The position numbers and the translations under genes are program-made. This document shows positions 62,991 through 64,000 of a DNA stretch of 64,000 nt, piece after piece (position 1 is the stretch's first letter; every line of letters starts with the position of its first letter). The notes under the pieces are model-generated. The model was not told the DNA's origin. It made no database searches and saw only the letters and a list, made by a program, of their open reading frames with translations. Origin of the DNA: Anaerolineae bacterium (lineage in GTDB: Bacteria; Chloroflexota; Anaerolineae; Aggregatilineales; Phototrophicaceae); the NCBI GenBank assembly GCA_022820665.1, contig JAJEFB010000029.1:1-64000 (forward strand), given 5' to 3'.

Positions 62991-63833
62991 CTAACGCCCC
63001 CATAAAATCTTGTAAAAAGGCGCATCAGGATTCGCGATGTTCAATTCGGTAATCTCTATGCCTCGGCTGTTCAAGTTGTTAACGTACGCCTGATATTCGT
63101 TAATTTTCCTGCTCATGCCCGCGCTTGAATCTATCCCCATCCAAATCTGCCAACCTTGATCGTTGGTCCAACCCAGTCCATTGATCGGGTCGTAGTCGAG
63201 ATCGGTGCCGGGCGGCAGGAACTCTTGCAAACGCAATGCGCCAAGTACGACATCCTTGTCCAGTCTCTTGAGATCCGTCAGTGTAGCGGAGGGACCCTGG
63301 AATGCGTCGACCGCCACGTTGACTCGTATCACGTCGGGCATTGCGGCGCGCGCGGGCATAATTCGTCCTTGAATATCAATCCAGGTTTCGTTTCCCGCTT
63401 CCGACCAGACGATGGCGGGTTGACGCTCTTGCACCAACAGCGTGATCAAGTTCGGGGGCCAACCTAGCTCCACAGTCACATCGGCAATGGACGAAGAGCG
63501 TAAAACGTTGCGACGAATCTCTTCCGGATCCAGCCAAAACATGTGAAAATCGGCGATGCTGGAAAAGGCGAACACCTCTTCGCGCGCCAAAAAATCGTTG
63601 CCTCGAACCTGCACAGAACGTACATAAAACAAGTCGCTGGAAAAGAACAGCACCAAAACGACGCCAAACATCAGAAAAAGGACGCCACTTATGATGCGCC
63701 AGCGCAAATGTGTCTGCGCTCGCTCGTTCCGTATCGCGGTCTGCCGCTCTGGCTTGGCGCCCGGTGACGCGCGATGAAGCACTCCCGGCCTGCGATCGGG
63801 CTGCCGTTTGCGAATCTGAACGTGACTGACCAC
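62991..63833 (-). CDS. ftsQ: Cell division protein FtsQ/DivIB
   Basis: Bitopic divisome protein. The 280-aa product has a basic cytoplasmic N-tail (about 1-45), one membrane helix (IISGVLFLMFGVVLVLFF), a POTRA domain starting FYVRSVQVRGNDFLAREEVF near 70, and a beta domain with IDIQGRIMPA. GTG start at 63833. It precedes ftsA by 6 nt and follows the murB end by 97 nt on the same strand. Confidence 0.92.
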   Translation of the reverse strand: MVSHVQIRKRQPDRRPGVLHRASPGAKPERQTAIRNERAQTHLRWRIISGVLFLMFGVVLVLFFSSDLFYVRSVQVRGNDFLAREEVFAFSSIADFHMFWLDPEEIRRNVLRSSSIADVTVELGWPPNLITLLVQERQPAIVWSEAGNETWIDIQGRIMPARAAMPDVIRVNVAVDAFQGPSATLTDLKRLDKDVVLGALRLQEFLPPGTDLDYDPINGLGWTNDQGWQIWMGIDSSAGMSRKINEYQAYVNNLNSRGIEITELNIANPDAPFYKILWGR

Positions 63834-63930
63834 CGACGATCTTCCGGGTATGCTTGAATCTCATCGCGACTTGGCTCGCACTTAGTTTACTATTGCTCGA
63901 AATACGGCGCAATCAAAGAGGCGGGCAATA

Positions 63931-64000
63931 TCAAGTCCATTCGCCAAGGGTCTGAATCTCGAGATCTAAGCGCGTTCCAAAGATGTCTTCGACGCGCCCG
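63931..64000 (-). CDS. murB: MurB C-terminus (partial, cut by window end)
   Basis: The last 23 codons of a minus-strand gene read GRVEDIFGTRLDLEIQTLGEWT then TGA at 63933-63931. This matches the C-terminal strand pattern of UDP-N-acetylenolpyruvoylglucosamine reductase (VxExFGxxLxxEIxxLG), and murB commonly precedes ftsQ. The rest lies beyond the window. Confidence 0.7.
   Translation of the reverse strand, partial: GRVEDIFGTRLDLEIQTLGEWT

Overview
This is a bacterial chromosome segment of moderate GC content, most likely from the Chloroflexota (an Anaerolineae-type relative). That assignment is inference from gene content: a B12-dependent class II ribonucleotide reductase, a murB-ftsQ-ftsA-ftsZ order, a membrane-anchored Ser/Thr kinase carrying a TolB-like propeller, a Uma2-family nuclease, and a multi-gene family of GT-C glycosyltransferases with C-terminal beta-rich domains. 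There is no rRNA in the window to confirm it. TGA is a normal stop codon here, and several genes appear to start at GTG or TTG.

Layout. Positions 1-6.6 kb hold cdsA (minus, enclosed by a perfect 25-bp inverted repeat), a kinase-propeller protein, frr, uppS and an aldo/keto reductase. From 6.6 to 16 kb lie a flippase-like membrane protein, alanine dehydrogenase, a corA-rnd-Nudix operon, a uracil-DNA glycosylase-fold protein without Fe-S cysteines, a Uma2 protein, a DUF218 protein and an M20 peptidase. From 16 to 31 kb are two GNAT-type proteins, coaX, tRNA-Asn, a substrate-binding lipoprotein-like protein, a LOG protein, a secreted protein, tRNA-Ser, a hypothetical gene coupled to tadA and ending in a clamp-binding-like QMNLF, a malQ and GH13 pair, hisS and a DinB protein.

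From 31 to 48 kb come a membrane Fe-S oxidoreductase, a RimJ-type acetyltransferase and the standout locus: seven consecutive co-directional paralogous GT-C membrane glycosyltransferases (631-651 aa each) followed by a SAM methyltransferase, about 14.4 kb in one apparent operon. All seven keep the catalytic-type Asp-Glu, the H-[DE]-x-R-x-Y loop and an invariant Cys-x20-Cys pair in the extracytoplasmic tail. They fall into two groups of three plus one outlier, so repeated local duplication with diversification is the likely history.

From 48 to 64 kb lie lpdA, a toxin-antitoxin pair whose PIN toxin has an in-frame TGA, an rRNA methyltransferase, infC-rpmI-rplT, a small CxxC protein, a P1 peptidase, an arginase-fold protein, a five-LysM protein, a DUF218 protein, nrdJ, and ftsZ-ftsA-ftsQ plus the end of murB.

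Scattered through the window is a family of short non-coding mobile elements with about 15-20 bp terminal inverted repeats (CAGGGCAATCGC-type). One copy has a perfect 9-bp target duplication, and a 706-bp relative explains most of the gene-free stretch at 30.3-31.0 kb. Functionally the window joins envelope synthesis (CdsA, UppS, MurB, FtsQAZ, LysM, the GT-C array), translation (Frr, InfC, L35, L20, HisS, TadA, tRNAs) and nucleotide metabolism (NrdJ).
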